DNA of 64,000 bases, taken from the NCBI GenBank assembly GCA_963834725.1, contig CAWICN010000001.1:3658001-3722000 (forward strand), written 5' to 3'. Below the pieces are notes generated by a model. It saw only the letters and a list, made by a program, of their open reading frames with translations. It did no database searches and was not told the DNA's origin. The stretch is from PALSA-693 sp963834725 (GTDB lineage: Bacteria > Actinomycetota > Acidimicrobiia > Acidimicrobiales > Palsa-688). Shown here one piece after another: positions 26,098-33,783 of this stretch. Every line of letters begins with the position of its first letter. Within the stretch, counting starts at the first letter, position 1. Both the position numbers and the translations under genes were made by a program.

Positions 26098-26499
26098 TCA
26101 GCCCCCGGCTGGGTCGACAGCGGGCATCACGCAAAATTCGTTGCCCTCAGGGTCTGCCATCACGACCCATGGCATGTTGCCTTGGCCAATGTCGACGGAC
26201 GTCGCGCCAAGGGCCTGGAGGCGCGCCACTTCGTCGGCCTGAGTTCGGTCGATGGGAGTGATGTCCAAGTGGACCCGGTTCTTGACAGCCTTGGCTTCGG
26301 GTACGACTACCAGTGCCAGAGCCGGCGGCTGAGCACCCGACCGTAGAGCGTCTTCTGAGACTTCCGATCCGGGCGCACGGAGCGCGACCCAGCCCTGGCC
26401 GGCGTTCGTCCTCTCATACCCAAGCGCGTCGCACCAGAACTCGACCAGACGCTCAATGTTTCCGCAGTCGATGATGATCTCGGTCAGTCTGCTCGCCAT
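26098..26499 (-). CDS. VOC-superfamily protein
   Basis: 133 residues from ATG 26499, with GGAGGAGAGG upstream. MASRLTEIIIDCGNIERLVEFWCDALGYE is the first module, and VHLDITPIDRTQADEVARLQALGA then WVVMADPEGNEFCVMPA the second. The histidine in VHLD and glutamate in NEFCV are the usual VOC ligands. This subtype (glyoxalase_6-like) is widespread in Actinobacteria and functionally unassigned. Neighbour of the decayed SDR gene on the same strand, possibly once co-transcribed. Intact. Confidence 0.8.
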   Translation of the reverse strand: MASRLTEIIIDCGNIERLVEFWCDALGYERTNAGQGWVALRAPGSEVSEDALRSGAQPPALALVVVPEAKAVKNRVHLDITPIDRTQADEVARLQALGATSVDIGQGNMPWVVMADPEGNEFCVMPAVDPAGG

Positions 26500-26714
26500 C
26501 TGGGACTGCCTCTCCTCCAAGATCTCGGGCCGCTGGCCAGCCGCAGTCCACCACCGCCGCCCGTACTAGCTCGGAAGGTTAGCGGCGCACCGGGGTTCTC
26601 ATGTGTTAGAGGGCCAGCGGCCGGTCTTCGGGGTCGCAGGAATACGACCAGGCCGCCGATCAGGAGCAGGACAACGCCGAGGTGGTAGACGACACGGGCG
26701 AAGGTCACCGCCAC
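26484..26714 (-). CDS. Small one-helix membrane protein, possibly truncated
   Basis: 76 residues from GTG 26714. A single hydrophobic segment (VVYHLGVVLLLIGGLVVFL, residues 8-26) is followed by basic residues and a glycine- and arginine-rich tail that looks non-native. The front part reads like a genuine membrane helix with high third-position GC. The tail overlaps the VOC start by 16 bases. It may be a fragment of a larger membrane protein or a chance frame. Confidence 0.3.
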   Translation of the reverse strand: MAVTFARVVYHLGVVLLLIGGLVVFLRPRRPAAGPLTHENPGAPLTFRASTGGGGGLRLASGPRSWRRGSPRWRAD

Positions 26715-26898
26715 CCCAATGTCGACGTCCCCCGGTACCTGTGGCCGGCCGCTCAGCCGTCCCAGGTGTCGCTGCCGGTCAACGGCCCCCGACAGTCAAA
26801 CAGTCACACCGTTTAACACCGGCCGATGAGTTCGCGCTGAGGAGAGAGTCGAACGGGATGGAAGCACCGACAGGACCGCTTGCCATCAGGAGCAGTCC

Positions 26899-27330
26899 AT
26901 GATCACCCGGAGCACAAGGATGACCGATGAGGAGCAGATTCGGGCCGTGCTAGCCGACCGAGCGACCGCGATGCGCGAACGCGACGCCGAGCGGTTCGTC
27001 GCCCACTACGCCCCACAGATTGTGAAGTTCGACCTCCCGCCCCCGCTGCTGCTCAGGGGCCCAGAAGCCCGCGACGCCGAGGCGCTGCGCGCCTGGTTCG
27101 CCAGCCACCCTGGCGGGCCAGTCGACTACGAAATCCGCGATCTGACCGTCACTGTCGGGGGTGATGTGGCGTTCTGCCACAGCCTCAATCATCTCGCCGG
27201 AGCACCGTGGTTTCGCTCAACGATCGGATTAGGCAAGATCGCCGGCGAGTGGCGGATCACCCACGAGCACAACTCGACGCCGTTCTACATGGACGGCTCG
27301 GACAAGGCCGCCCTCGACCTGCAGCCCTGA
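26899..27330 (+). CDS. SnoaL-like/DUF4440 protein
   Basis: 143 residues from ATG 26899, preceded by AGGAG at 6 bases; ATG 26920 is an alternative start. TDEEQIRAVLADRATAMRERDAERFVAHYAPQIVKFDLPPPL, then YEIRDLTVTVGGDVAFCHSL and EWRITHEHNSTPF show the NTF2 fold of ketosteroid-isomerase-like proteins. Many homologues are called SgcJ/EcaC-type oxidoreductases, but activity is unproven. Stands alone; convergent with the RuvC-like gene, with an 18-bp palindrome between them. Confidence 0.8.
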   Translation: MITRSTRMTDEEQIRAVLADRATAMRERDAERFVAHYAPQIVKFDLPPPLLLRGPEARDAEALRAWFASHPGGPVDYEIRDLTVTVGGDVAFCHSLNHLAGAPWFRSTIGLGKIAGEWRITHEHNSTPFYMDGSDKAALDLQP

Positions 27331-27406
27331 CACCGGGCGCCAGGTGCGCGCTTTTGGCCAGGACCCACCCCCACCCCGGGCGCTCCCTGAGAGATCGGGG
27401 CGACGC

Positions 27407-27424
27407 CTAGCTTAGCTAAGCTAG
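27407..27424. repeat. Perfect 18-bp palindrome
   Basis: CTAGCTTAGCTAAGCTAG is identical to its reverse complement. It is strikingly AT-rich for this DNA and contains CTAG, which is generally rare in bacteria, at both ends. It lies 77 bases after the SnoaL-like stop and 59 bases before the stop of the RuvC-like gene, so it is not at an obvious promoter. Confidence 0.9.
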
Positions 27425-27482
27425 CACTTCGACCCGATCACCCTTCATCAGCACGAAACGGTAGGCCGAACGGTGTGGCTTG

Positions 27483-28031
27483 TCACTCGCCTCTCCAGCC
27501 CGAATCTCGGCCCGTAAAGGGTGAGCACGCCACGGTCTTCCGTGCCGCGGCTCCGGCGACATCCCAGGCGCTGCGCACGTGCCGGAGGCGGTCCTTGCCC
27601 GCGCCTTTGCCTCTGGTCGGGCGCAGCTCTGCTGGGTAGGCGCCCATGAATCCTTGACCGTTGTGCCCTGGACGAACCCGGTTGAGATCGAGCTGCTCCG
27701 CGGTAGCCCATCCGGCTATGTGGCCCGCGACGATGCAGGTGTCCATGACGGATTGCGGGTGCAGGACTACTCGTTCCCCGTTGATCCAGACGTTGGGAGC
27801 GAGGACCGCTTCGATGGCGACAAGTGGACGGCCGTCGAGAAGGCCCGCGAATCGCGCGGTGATTTCCGCGACGAGCTCCACAACTCCGATTGCATACTGC
27901 TCGACTGTCTCGCCCTGGTTCCTCACCGCCGTGGTGCCGTAAGCGAGTTCATCGCCAGCTCGGACAATGACGCCCGTCGCATTGGCCCCAGGATCGACGC
28001 CGAGGACCCACCCAGCTGCACTCGGGGTCAT
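27483..28031 (-). CDS. RuvC-like (RNase H fold) nuclease/resolvase-like protein of a mobile element
   Basis: 182 residues from ATG 28031, with GAGGGGG upstream. The N-terminal strand GWVLGVDPGANATGVIV has the DPG motif of RuvC-like enzymes. A second acidic residue lies in LVAIEAVLAP. The C-terminal HVRSAWDVAGAA supplies a histidine and an aspartate placed like the last RuvC catalytic residues. The set D, E, H/D fits a two-metal Holliday-junction nuclease. Actinophages and integrative elements often encode such stand-alone proteins. It lies 31 bases downstream of a WhiB gene, in the same direction and near integrase and excisionase genes. Activity is inferred from motifs. Confidence 0.6.
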   Translation of the reverse strand: MTPSAAGWVLGVDPGANATGVIVRAGDELAYGTTAVRNQGETVEQYAIGVVELVAEITARFAGLLDGRPLVAIEAVLAPNVWINGERVVLHPQSVMDTCIVAGHIAGWATAEQLDLNRVRPGHNGQGFMGAYPAELRPTRGKGAGKDRLRHVRSAWDVAGAAARKTVACSPFTGRDSGWRGE

Positions 28032-28062
28032 GTGGCCCCCTCGGGCAGCGACGGATCGATGC

Positions 28063-28317
28063 TCATGCGGCTTCCTTGAGTCGACGTTGGCGGCGCAGCT
28101 GCCGGCGCTCGCGCTCCGAGAGCCCGCCCCAAATCCCGAATTTCTCCTGGTTGGCCAGGGCGTACTCGAGACATTCGGGCCGCACCGGGCACCGCGCGCA
28201 CACCGCCTTGGCCTCCTTGACGCTTTCGCCCCGCTCAGGGAAGAACAGGTTAGGGTCGGAGCCGCGGCAAGCTCCATGCTTGTGCCAGGCGGGGCGGGTT
28301 GCGGTGGCGATGCTCAT
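28063..28317 (-). CDS. WhiB-family iron-sulfur transcription factor
   Basis: 84 residues from ATG 28317. Four cysteines (C17, C40, C43, C49) in the pattern C-x22-C-x2-C-x5-C hold the [4Fe-4S] cluster. GIWGG, the turn before the basic C-terminal helix (LSERERRQLRRQRRLKEA), is present. WhiB proteins bind the primary sigma factor and act as redox- or NO-sensitive regulators; the family is restricted to Actinobacteria and their phages. Its place between an integrase and a RuvC-like gene suggests an element-borne copy that modulates host or element transcription. Family call firm; role inferred. Confidence 0.92.
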   Translation of the reverse strand: MSIATATRPAWHKHGACRGSDPNLFFPERGESVKEAKAVCARCPVRPECLEYALANQEKFGIWGGLSERERRQLRRQRRLKEAA

Positions 28318-28517
28318 GCTCCCCTAGAGGGCGGCAATACGGCTCACCCGGCGGGCTACCTCCTGGAAGCCGTTCGCCTCTCGGCGTCCCGGTTGGCGGC
28401 CGGAGATCGGCATGTTCATCAGCCCTTCGGTGGCGAGCCGGTAGAGCCACAGTCGGGACGTTCGATCCTTCGCAAGAGGTTCGACCTTGAGGGCGATATC
28501 GGGCGGACCTAATCCCC

Positions 28518-29686
28518 TTACTTCCCTACCGCGCGTTGGTCGGACCGAAGTGGCCGAACGTTGCCTCCGGCCAGAAGCTCGGCGATCGCAGAACGTGTGT
28601 CGCCATGGTCCTGTTTCCAGAGGTGGCCATAGATACGCTCGGTGAACGAACTGTCGGTGTGGCCTGCCCAACGTGCGACGGTCAGCTTGTCGGCTCCGGC
28701 TCCAATCCACAACGCCACCGCTGTGTGACGGAGCGCGTGCGGTGTAGGTTGCGGGTCGGCCACTTTTGCCTAGCAACCGCCGGCTTCCAGACGCGGTTTC
28801 GCCAGTTGTCCGGCATCATTGGGCCGCCTTGCTTTCCGGTGAAGAGCAAGTCGTCCAGCCCGAGTCCACGTTCGGCGATGTGCTGCGCAAGGCGTTCTGC
28901 CAACTCGTCTGTGATGGTTGGAATGACCCGCTCGCCGGCGACGGTCTTAGGGAGGTGGAGTTGCCGGCGCTCGCCGGCGCCGGATACTCGCTTCGGCACC
29001 CCGACCGCCGTCGCGCGCACGACAACCTCGCGAGCTGCGAGACGTAGGTCCGCCACTCGCAAGGCCGCGAGTTCCCCGATCCGCAACCCGGTCGTGGCCG
29101 CGAAGGGCACAACCAGTTGCCAGTGCCTATTAGTTGCGGTCTCGATTCGCTTCAGCTCGTCGAGGGTGAGGAACCGCCGCTCTATCTGATCAGGTCGGAG
29201 TGGCTTGACGCCTGCGGCTGGGCTGGCGGCAATTAGGCCTTCGGCCACGGCGTCAGCGAGCATCTTCTTGAGAACGACGAGACAACGCGTGACTGTCGCC
29301 GACGCGAGGTCGTTGGACATGTCGACCTTCCAAGCGGAGATGTCGCTTGGACGGACCTTGGCCAGAGCCACCTGTCCGAACACTGGCTCGATGTGGCATA
29401 TCCAGATGCTCTCGTCGCGAGCGCGGGTTGAGTCGGTGACCTGCCGGGTTCGCTCCCAGCGTGACCACCAGGCGGCCAGCGGGAGTTTGCCTCCTGTCGG
29501 GTCACCCGAACCGCCCCTCCGCCGTTCCCGCACCTTTTTCTGTCGGGCCGCGTCAGCTTCGGCTGGTGTGTCGAAGTTCTCGGAATGTCTTCGACCGTTG
29601 CTGTCATACCAGCGTGCTTCGTAGGTGACGGCCCCACTCGGCCACACCCGGCGCCGCACGCCTGGAGGGAGCTGACGAGGGCTCAT
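28518..29686 (-). pseudogene. Tyrosine integrase with a single-base frameshift near the active site
   Basis: The frame from 29686 gives an N-terminal arm domain (VRRRVWPSGAVTYEARWYDSNGRR), a core-binding domain, the box I arginine in TTGLRIGELAALR and TVAGERVIPT. It leaves phase after NRVWKPAVAR. The next phase, ending at 28518, carries ADPQPTPHALRHTAVALWIG, WAGHTDSSFTERIYGHLW with HxxRH, the second histidine and the catalytic tyrosine. One base is missing near 28764-28770. The rebuilt protein has about 389 residues, normal for an actinobacterial element integrase. Start overlaps the excisionase stop as ATGA. The gene lies close to tRNA-Ile, a usual target of such enzymes. Confidence 0.88.
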
Positions 29687-29934
29687 GCCGCGTCCCGTTT
29701 GCGGTCACGATTGCGACGCCGGCCGCGGCGTTGCCGGGGCTGATGGGGCTCGTCGTGCCGCGCTGCGACCGATTCTGTCTCCAGCCAGAGCGCCACATCC
29801 TCGGGTCGAAAGCGGAGCTCCCTGCCGACGCGGACGAAGCGGATCCGGTGCTCCCGGGTTAGTCGGTAGATCAGATGCTTCGAGCATCCGAGGTAGGCGC
29901 ACAAGCGGTCGAGGTCCCAGAGCGCGGGCGGCAT
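29683..29934 (-). CDS. Excisionase-like MerR/HTH_17 DNA-binding protein
   Basis: 83 residues from ATG 29934; an upstream ATG at 29943 sits too close to the GGAAGG ribosome site. LWDLDRLCAYLGCSKHLIYRLTREHRIRFVRVGRELRFRPEDVALWLE is the helix-turn-helix with wing of the excisionase family (DNA-binding domain, residues 4-55). A very basic tail (PRQRRGRRRNRDRKRD) follows. It overlaps the integrase by 4 bases, the standard xis-int arrangement of integrative elements. Likely bends attachment-site DNA to favour excision. Confidence 0.85.
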   Translation of the reverse strand: MPPALWDLDRLCAYLGCSKHLIYRLTREHRIRFVRVGRELRFRPEDVALWLETESVAARHDEPHQPRQRRGRRRNRDRKRDAA

Positions 29935-30014
29935 GTCACTCATGCCTTCCAAGAGGGCGGCGGTCAGATTTATCCCGCGTGTGGGTCACGTCTGGGTCAT
30001 GTCGCCCGACACTT

Positions 30015-30034
30015 CGCCCCCATCGGTGGGGGCG
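30015..30034. repeat. GC-rich hairpin between excisionase gene and tRNA-Ile
   Basis: CGCCCCCA at 30015-30022, loop TCGG, TGGGGGCG at 30027-30034. A further TGGGGGCG follows at 30038-30045. Upstream of the hairpin GTGGGTCACGT and CTGGGTCATGT form an imperfect direct repeat. May terminate tRNA transcripts or regulate the xis promoter. Confidence 0.6.
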
Positions 30035-30078
30035 CAGTGGGGGCGAAATCCTCTCGTGCGCCCCCTCCGGCGCCCTCT

Positions 30079-30102
30079 TGACCAGCGCAAACTTGCTGGT
30101 CA
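30079..30102. repeat. 8-bp inverted repeat beside the tRNA-Ile 3' end
   Basis: TGACCAGC (30079-30086), 8-base loop, GCTGGTCA (30095-30102), followed on the plus strand by CCACCTTTTT. Lies 18 bases from the tRNA 3' end, within the zone where integrase arm sites would be expected. Confidence 0.6.
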
Positions 30103-30120
30103 GGCCACCTTTTTCACCAG

Positions 30121-30194
30121 TGGGGCTAGATGGAATCGAACCATCGGCCTCAGCATTATCAGTGCTGCGCTCTAACCGGCTGAGCTATAGCCCC
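30121..30194 (-). tRNA. tRNA-Ile (anticodon GAU)
   Basis: The minus strand folds into a complete cloverleaf: acceptor stem GGGGCTA/TAGCCCC with discriminator A at 30121, D-arm with AGCTCAGCCGGTTAGAGC, anticodon stem CAGCA/TGCTG around the loop CTGATAA (anticodon GAT), and T-arm with GGTTCGATTCC. 74 bases, CCA not encoded. The position downstream of gyrA and DUF3566 is the same as in mycobacteria. Its 3' end faces the integrase module. Confidence 0.97.
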
Positions 30195-30313
30195 GCTGCG
30201 GAATAGGAAAGGTTACACGATCCAGGCGATCTCGCTCCCGGCAGTAGCTCCTGCGGCCCAACCCCCGTCGCAGGTCGGGCGCCGGCCGGACTACTCGGCC
30301 AAGGGTCTCCCCT

Positions 30314-31276
30314 CTAGAGGCCCTCGTCGACAACATCGAAGCGGAGGCCACCAACCAGATCACTGATCAGGTTGTACATGAACGCAGCAAGGACGTTTGC
30401 CAGCGTGCCGCAAACCGCCAGGATCGCTCCCCCCATGGAGGTGTACTTGGCGACCTCACTCGGGTGGATGGTGAACTTACTCAGGTCGAAGAGAGTCCGG
30501 ACCGACTTCTCGATCGTCTGGATGGCCCCGAAGGCATCGGCGACGTACCAGAGCATGACCGAGGCGACGAGCACGGCCACGAGCAACATGAAGTAGAACA
30601 CCAACGAAACCTTGAAGACGGTCCACACGTTCAGGTGCCGGATGGTTCGCTTCGACTGTGCCCACTGGGGTCGCGTTGCCTTGCGCTGTTGGCGCCGCGA
30701 GCCAAACGACTCTCTGGTCTGCTCTTCGGCCGGATGATCCAGCGCGGACTGTTGGTGATCCGACGCGACCTCCGGGACCACAGGGACCGGCATCACGGTC
30801 GTCGCCGGTGGGCGGACAGGATCCCGTGGCACCGGCGCCGGTCCCCGAAGCGGATCCCGCGTCACCGGTGCTGGGCCCGGGCCTGGTTCCGACCGATTCC
30901 GAGTCGCACCGTCGGGTCCGGGCGGGACCGCCGTGATATCGGCGGCGGCACCCCCGTCCGCCTCGCCGTCCGCGGCTGGGGGCGCCCACACTGGCATGTC
31001 CCCTGTCTCCGCCGACCCACCGTTCGGTGAGGGTCCGGGACCATCGGCGGCTGGCGTTGCCTTCTGCGCCGACGGCCGGCGATCCGGCCGACGTTCGTTG
31101 GTTCGCCGCTCCGCCCGACGAGGGCCCGGATCGCGCTGAGCAGCAGGTGGCGCGGCTGAATCGTCGGTTGGCGGCATGAACGCTGTGAGTGAGCCGTACT
31201 CGGCGGGCATCGGTGATCCCCACCCGGACTCATCGGCGGACGGGTCATAGCCCCGTCGAGCCGTGTGATCCGCCAT
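30314..31276 (-). CDS. DUF3566 membrane protein
   Basis: 320 residues. The first 200 are a disordered region rich in proline, alanine and arginine. The DUF3566 domain follows (about 210-318): WTVFKVSLVFYFMLLVAVLV is the first membrane helix, SVRTLFDLSKFTIHPSEVAKYT an amphipathic middle, and GAILAVCGTLANVLAAFMYNLISDLVGGL the second hydrophobic region. Actinobacterial genomes carry this gene right after gyrA (Rv0007 in M. tuberculosis); its function is not established. The start shares one base with the gyrA stop (TGATG), so both are translated together. Confidence 0.9.
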   Translation of the reverse strand: MADHTARRGYDPSADESGWGSPMPAEYGSLTAFMPPTDDSAAPPAAQRDPGPRRAERRTNERRPDRRPSAQKATPAADGPGPSPNGGSAETGDMPVWAPPAADGEADGGAAADITAVPPGPDGATRNRSEPGPGPAPVTRDPLRGPAPVPRDPVRPPATTVMPVPVVPEVASDHQQSALDHPAEEQTRESFGSRRQQRKATRPQWAQSKRTIRHLNVWTVFKVSLVFYFMLLVAVLVASVMLWYVADAFGAIQTIEKSVRTLFDLSKFTIHPSEVAKYTSMGGAILAVCGTLANVLAAFMYNLISDLVGGLRFDVVDEGL

Positions 31277-33783
31277 CAGCCAGGTTCCTCGACGGCCAGA
31301 ACAGGTGCGACCGAGGCGACGGCTTGTCCCGCATCGAGAGTGGCGACGCGAACACCCGTCGCGTCACGACCCTGGCTGGATATCTCGCGAACTGCGATAC
31401 GCACCATTACTCCTGACGTGGAGGTCACCAGAATTTCGTCGTCCAGACCTACCATAAAAGCCGAAACCACTGTGCCGCGCTGGGCGGTCAGCCTGATGCC
31501 TCGAATCCCGTACCCGCCGCGGCCCTGCCGGTGGAAGTGCTGGAGCTGGGTTCGCTTGCCGTATCCACCATTGGTGACGATCAGGATAGTGGTGTCATCC
31601 CGCGCCGGATCAATGGAGACCACCTCGTCCCCAGCCCGCAGTTGCATGCCCCGCACGCCCCCCGCGTCGCGACCCATCGGCCGTACATCGGTCTCCGCGA
31701 AGCGAATCGCCATGCCCTGGCGCGACACCATGAAGATGTCGTCGGTGCCGCCGGTCGTGATCACGCCAATCAGTTCGTCGCCGTCGCGCAGATTGATGGC
31801 AATGAACCCCTCCCGGCGGGACTTGTCGTACTCCGAGAACGTCGTCTTTTTTACTTGCCCCGTCCGGGTCGCAAACAGGAGATACCGGTCGGTGGGGAAT
31901 TCCCTGGTGTCGATCAGCGTCTGGATGTGCTCGTCCGCCTCCAACGGGAGCAGGTTGACGATGGCCGTACCGCGCGCCGTGCGCTCTTTGACCGGAACCT
32001 CGTAGGCCCGAAGCCGGTACACCTTGCCGCGATTGGAGAAAAACAGCAGATAGGAGTGGGCGCTCGTATAGATGATCCGGGTGACGAGATCCTCTTCCTT
32101 GAGCCGGGCGCCCTGCACGCCTCGGCCGCCCCGACCCTGGGTCCGGAACTGAGAAGCCGGCATGGCCTTCACATACCCGGCCCTGGTCATGGTGATCACC
32201 AACTCTTCGTCGGTAATCAGGTCTTCGGCCGACATGTCACCGTCGTCGAAGGTGATGATTGCCCGGCGATCGTCGGCAAACTCGTCGCGGATCTCCGCTA
32301 TCTCGGTCTTGATAACGCCGCGGAGCACACCCTCGTCGGCCAGGATTGCCTCCAGTTCGGCGATCGTTTGCCGCAGTTGGGCGAGTTCCTCCTCCAGGTT
32401 GGTCCGACCCAGTCGAGTGAGCTGGTACAGGCGCATATCCACGATATGCGTGGCTTGCACCTCAGTGAATCCGAAGCGTTCTTCCTGGAGGGTGCGAACA
32501 GCGGACTGGCGATCCTCGGATGCCCGAATGGCAGCGACGATGGCGTCGATCATGTCGAGGGCTTTGATCAAGCCTTCGACGATGTGCGCTCGATCGCGAG
32601 CCCGACGGAGGCGGAACTCCGACCGCCGCCGGATGACCTCGACCTGGTGGCCGACGTACGCGGAAAGAGCCTGGGCCAGGTTGAGGGTTCGGGGCACCCC
32701 GTCGACCAGGGCGACCATGTTGACACCAAAGCTGGTTTGCAACGGGGTGTGCTTGTAGAGGTTGTTGAGCACCACGTTGGCGTTGGCGTCGCGCTTCAGT
32801 TCGATCTCGACCCGGGTCAGACCTTTCGCCGACGCATCGTTGGCGTCTCTGATCCCCTCGAGCTCACGCCCATCTACCAATTCCTTGATGCGGGTGAGCA
32901 CCGCCCGCGGGCTCACCTGGTAGGGAAGCTCGGTTACCACGATCGACGTGCCACCTCGCCTGCTCTCGACGATCTCAGCCTTGGCGCGCATCTTGATCGA
33001 GCCCCGGCCGGTGCGGTAGGCGTCCATGATCCCCTGCCGGCCCAGGATGAAGCCGCCGGTCGGGAAATCGGGCCCTTTGACGTACTGCATCAGCTCGTCC
33101 GGGGTGGCATTGGGATGGTCGATCAGATAGATGGTGGCGTCGATCACCTCGCGCAGATTGTGCGGGGGAATCTTCGTTGCCATGGCCACGGCGATGCCTT
33201 CGCTGCCGTTAACCAGCAGGTTGGGGAACCGGGCCGGGAGTACGGTCGGAGCCTGGTACTCACCCGAGTAGTTGTCCTCGAAGTCAACCGTGTCCTGGTC
33301 AATCCCGTCGAGCAGGCGGGTGGCAATATTCGACAGCCGGCATTCGGTGTAGCGAGCCGCAGCTGGGCCATCGTCCAGGGAACCGAAGTTGCCGTGGCCG
33401 TCCACCAATGGGTGACGCAGGCTGAAGGGCTGGGCCATGCGGACCAGGGCGTCGTACAGGGCCCCGTCTCCGTGCGGGTGGTAGCGCCCCATGACATCGC
33501 CAGTCACCCGGGCGCATTTGAGGTGCGGCCGATCCGGCCGGGCACCCATGTCGTGCATGCCGTACAGCAGGCGCCGGTGGACGGGTTTGAGACCATCGCG
33601 AACATCGGGCAAGGCCCGGGCCACGATGACCGACATGGCGTAGTCCAGATAGGACCGCTCCATCTCGACCTGAATGTCGATGGGCTCGATCCCGACCAGG
33701 GTGCCGCCACCGTTCCCGTCGCCGTCGGGACCGCCGCCGTCCACCCAGCCGTCGCTTTCGGGCGGTGGCGTCGTGTCGCTCAT
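31276..33783 (-). CDS. gyrA: DNA gyrase subunit A
   Basis: 835 residues. With GyrB it forms the A2B2 gyrase that introduces negative supercoils using ATP. IEPIDIQVEMERSYLDYAMS begins the winged-helix/breakage domain. HLKCARVTGDVMGRYHPHGDGALYDALVRMAQP is the quinolone-resistance region; the active tyrosine is in AAARYTECR (about Y145). The C-terminal beta-pinwheel includes a GyrA-box-like GRGGRGVQG near residue 545. Position 107, matching E. coli Ser83, is glycine. A glycine-rich 30-residue N-terminal extension precedes the domain. Overlaps gyrB by 4 bases (ATGA). Confidence 0.97.
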   Translation of the reverse strand: MSDTTPPPESDGWVDGGGPDGDGNGGGTLVGIEPIDIQVEMERSYLDYAMSVIVARALPDVRDGLKPVHRRLLYGMHDMGARPDRPHLKCARVTGDVMGRYHPHGDGALYDALVRMAQPFSLRHPLVDGHGNFGSLDDGPAAARYTECRLSNIATRLLDGIDQDTVDFEDNYSGEYQAPTVLPARFPNLLVNGSEGIAVAMATKIPPHNLREVIDATIYLIDHPNATPDELMQYVKGPDFPTGGFILGRQGIMDAYRTGRGSIKMRAKAEIVESRRGGTSIVVTELPYQVSPRAVLTRIKELVDGRELEGIRDANDASAKGLTRVEIELKRDANANVVLNNLYKHTPLQTSFGVNMVALVDGVPRTLNLAQALSAYVGHQVEVIRRRSEFRLRRARDRAHIVEGLIKALDMIDAIVAAIRASEDRQSAVRTLQEERFGFTEVQATHIVDMRLYQLTRLGRTNLEEELAQLRQTIAELEAILADEGVLRGVIKTEIAEIRDEFADDRRAIITFDDGDMSAEDLITDEELVITMTRAGYVKAMPASQFRTQGRGGRGVQGARLKEEDLVTRIIYTSAHSYLLFFSNRGKVYRLRAYEVPVKERTARGTAIVNLLPLEADEHIQTLIDTREFPTDRYLLFATRTGQVKKTTFSEYDKSRREGFIAINLRDGDELIGVITTGGTDDIFMVSRQGMAIRFAETDVRPMGRDAGGVRGMQLRAGDEVVSIDPARDDTTILIVTNGGYGKRTQLQHFHRQGRGGYGIRGIRLTAQRGTVVSAFMVGLDDEILVTSTSGVMVRIAVREISSQGRDATGVRVATLDAGQAVASVAPVLAVEEPG

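Noticed and set aside
30079..30116. Rho-independent terminator of a plus-strand gene
   Set aside because: Stem and T-run are present, but no plus-strand gene lies upstream; kept only as an inverted repeat.
1..30120. Second copy of the tRNA-Ile 3' end as the far attachment site
   Set aside because: No GGGGCTAGATGGAATCGAA-like segment was found by eye to the left; it may lie outside the window or be lost.
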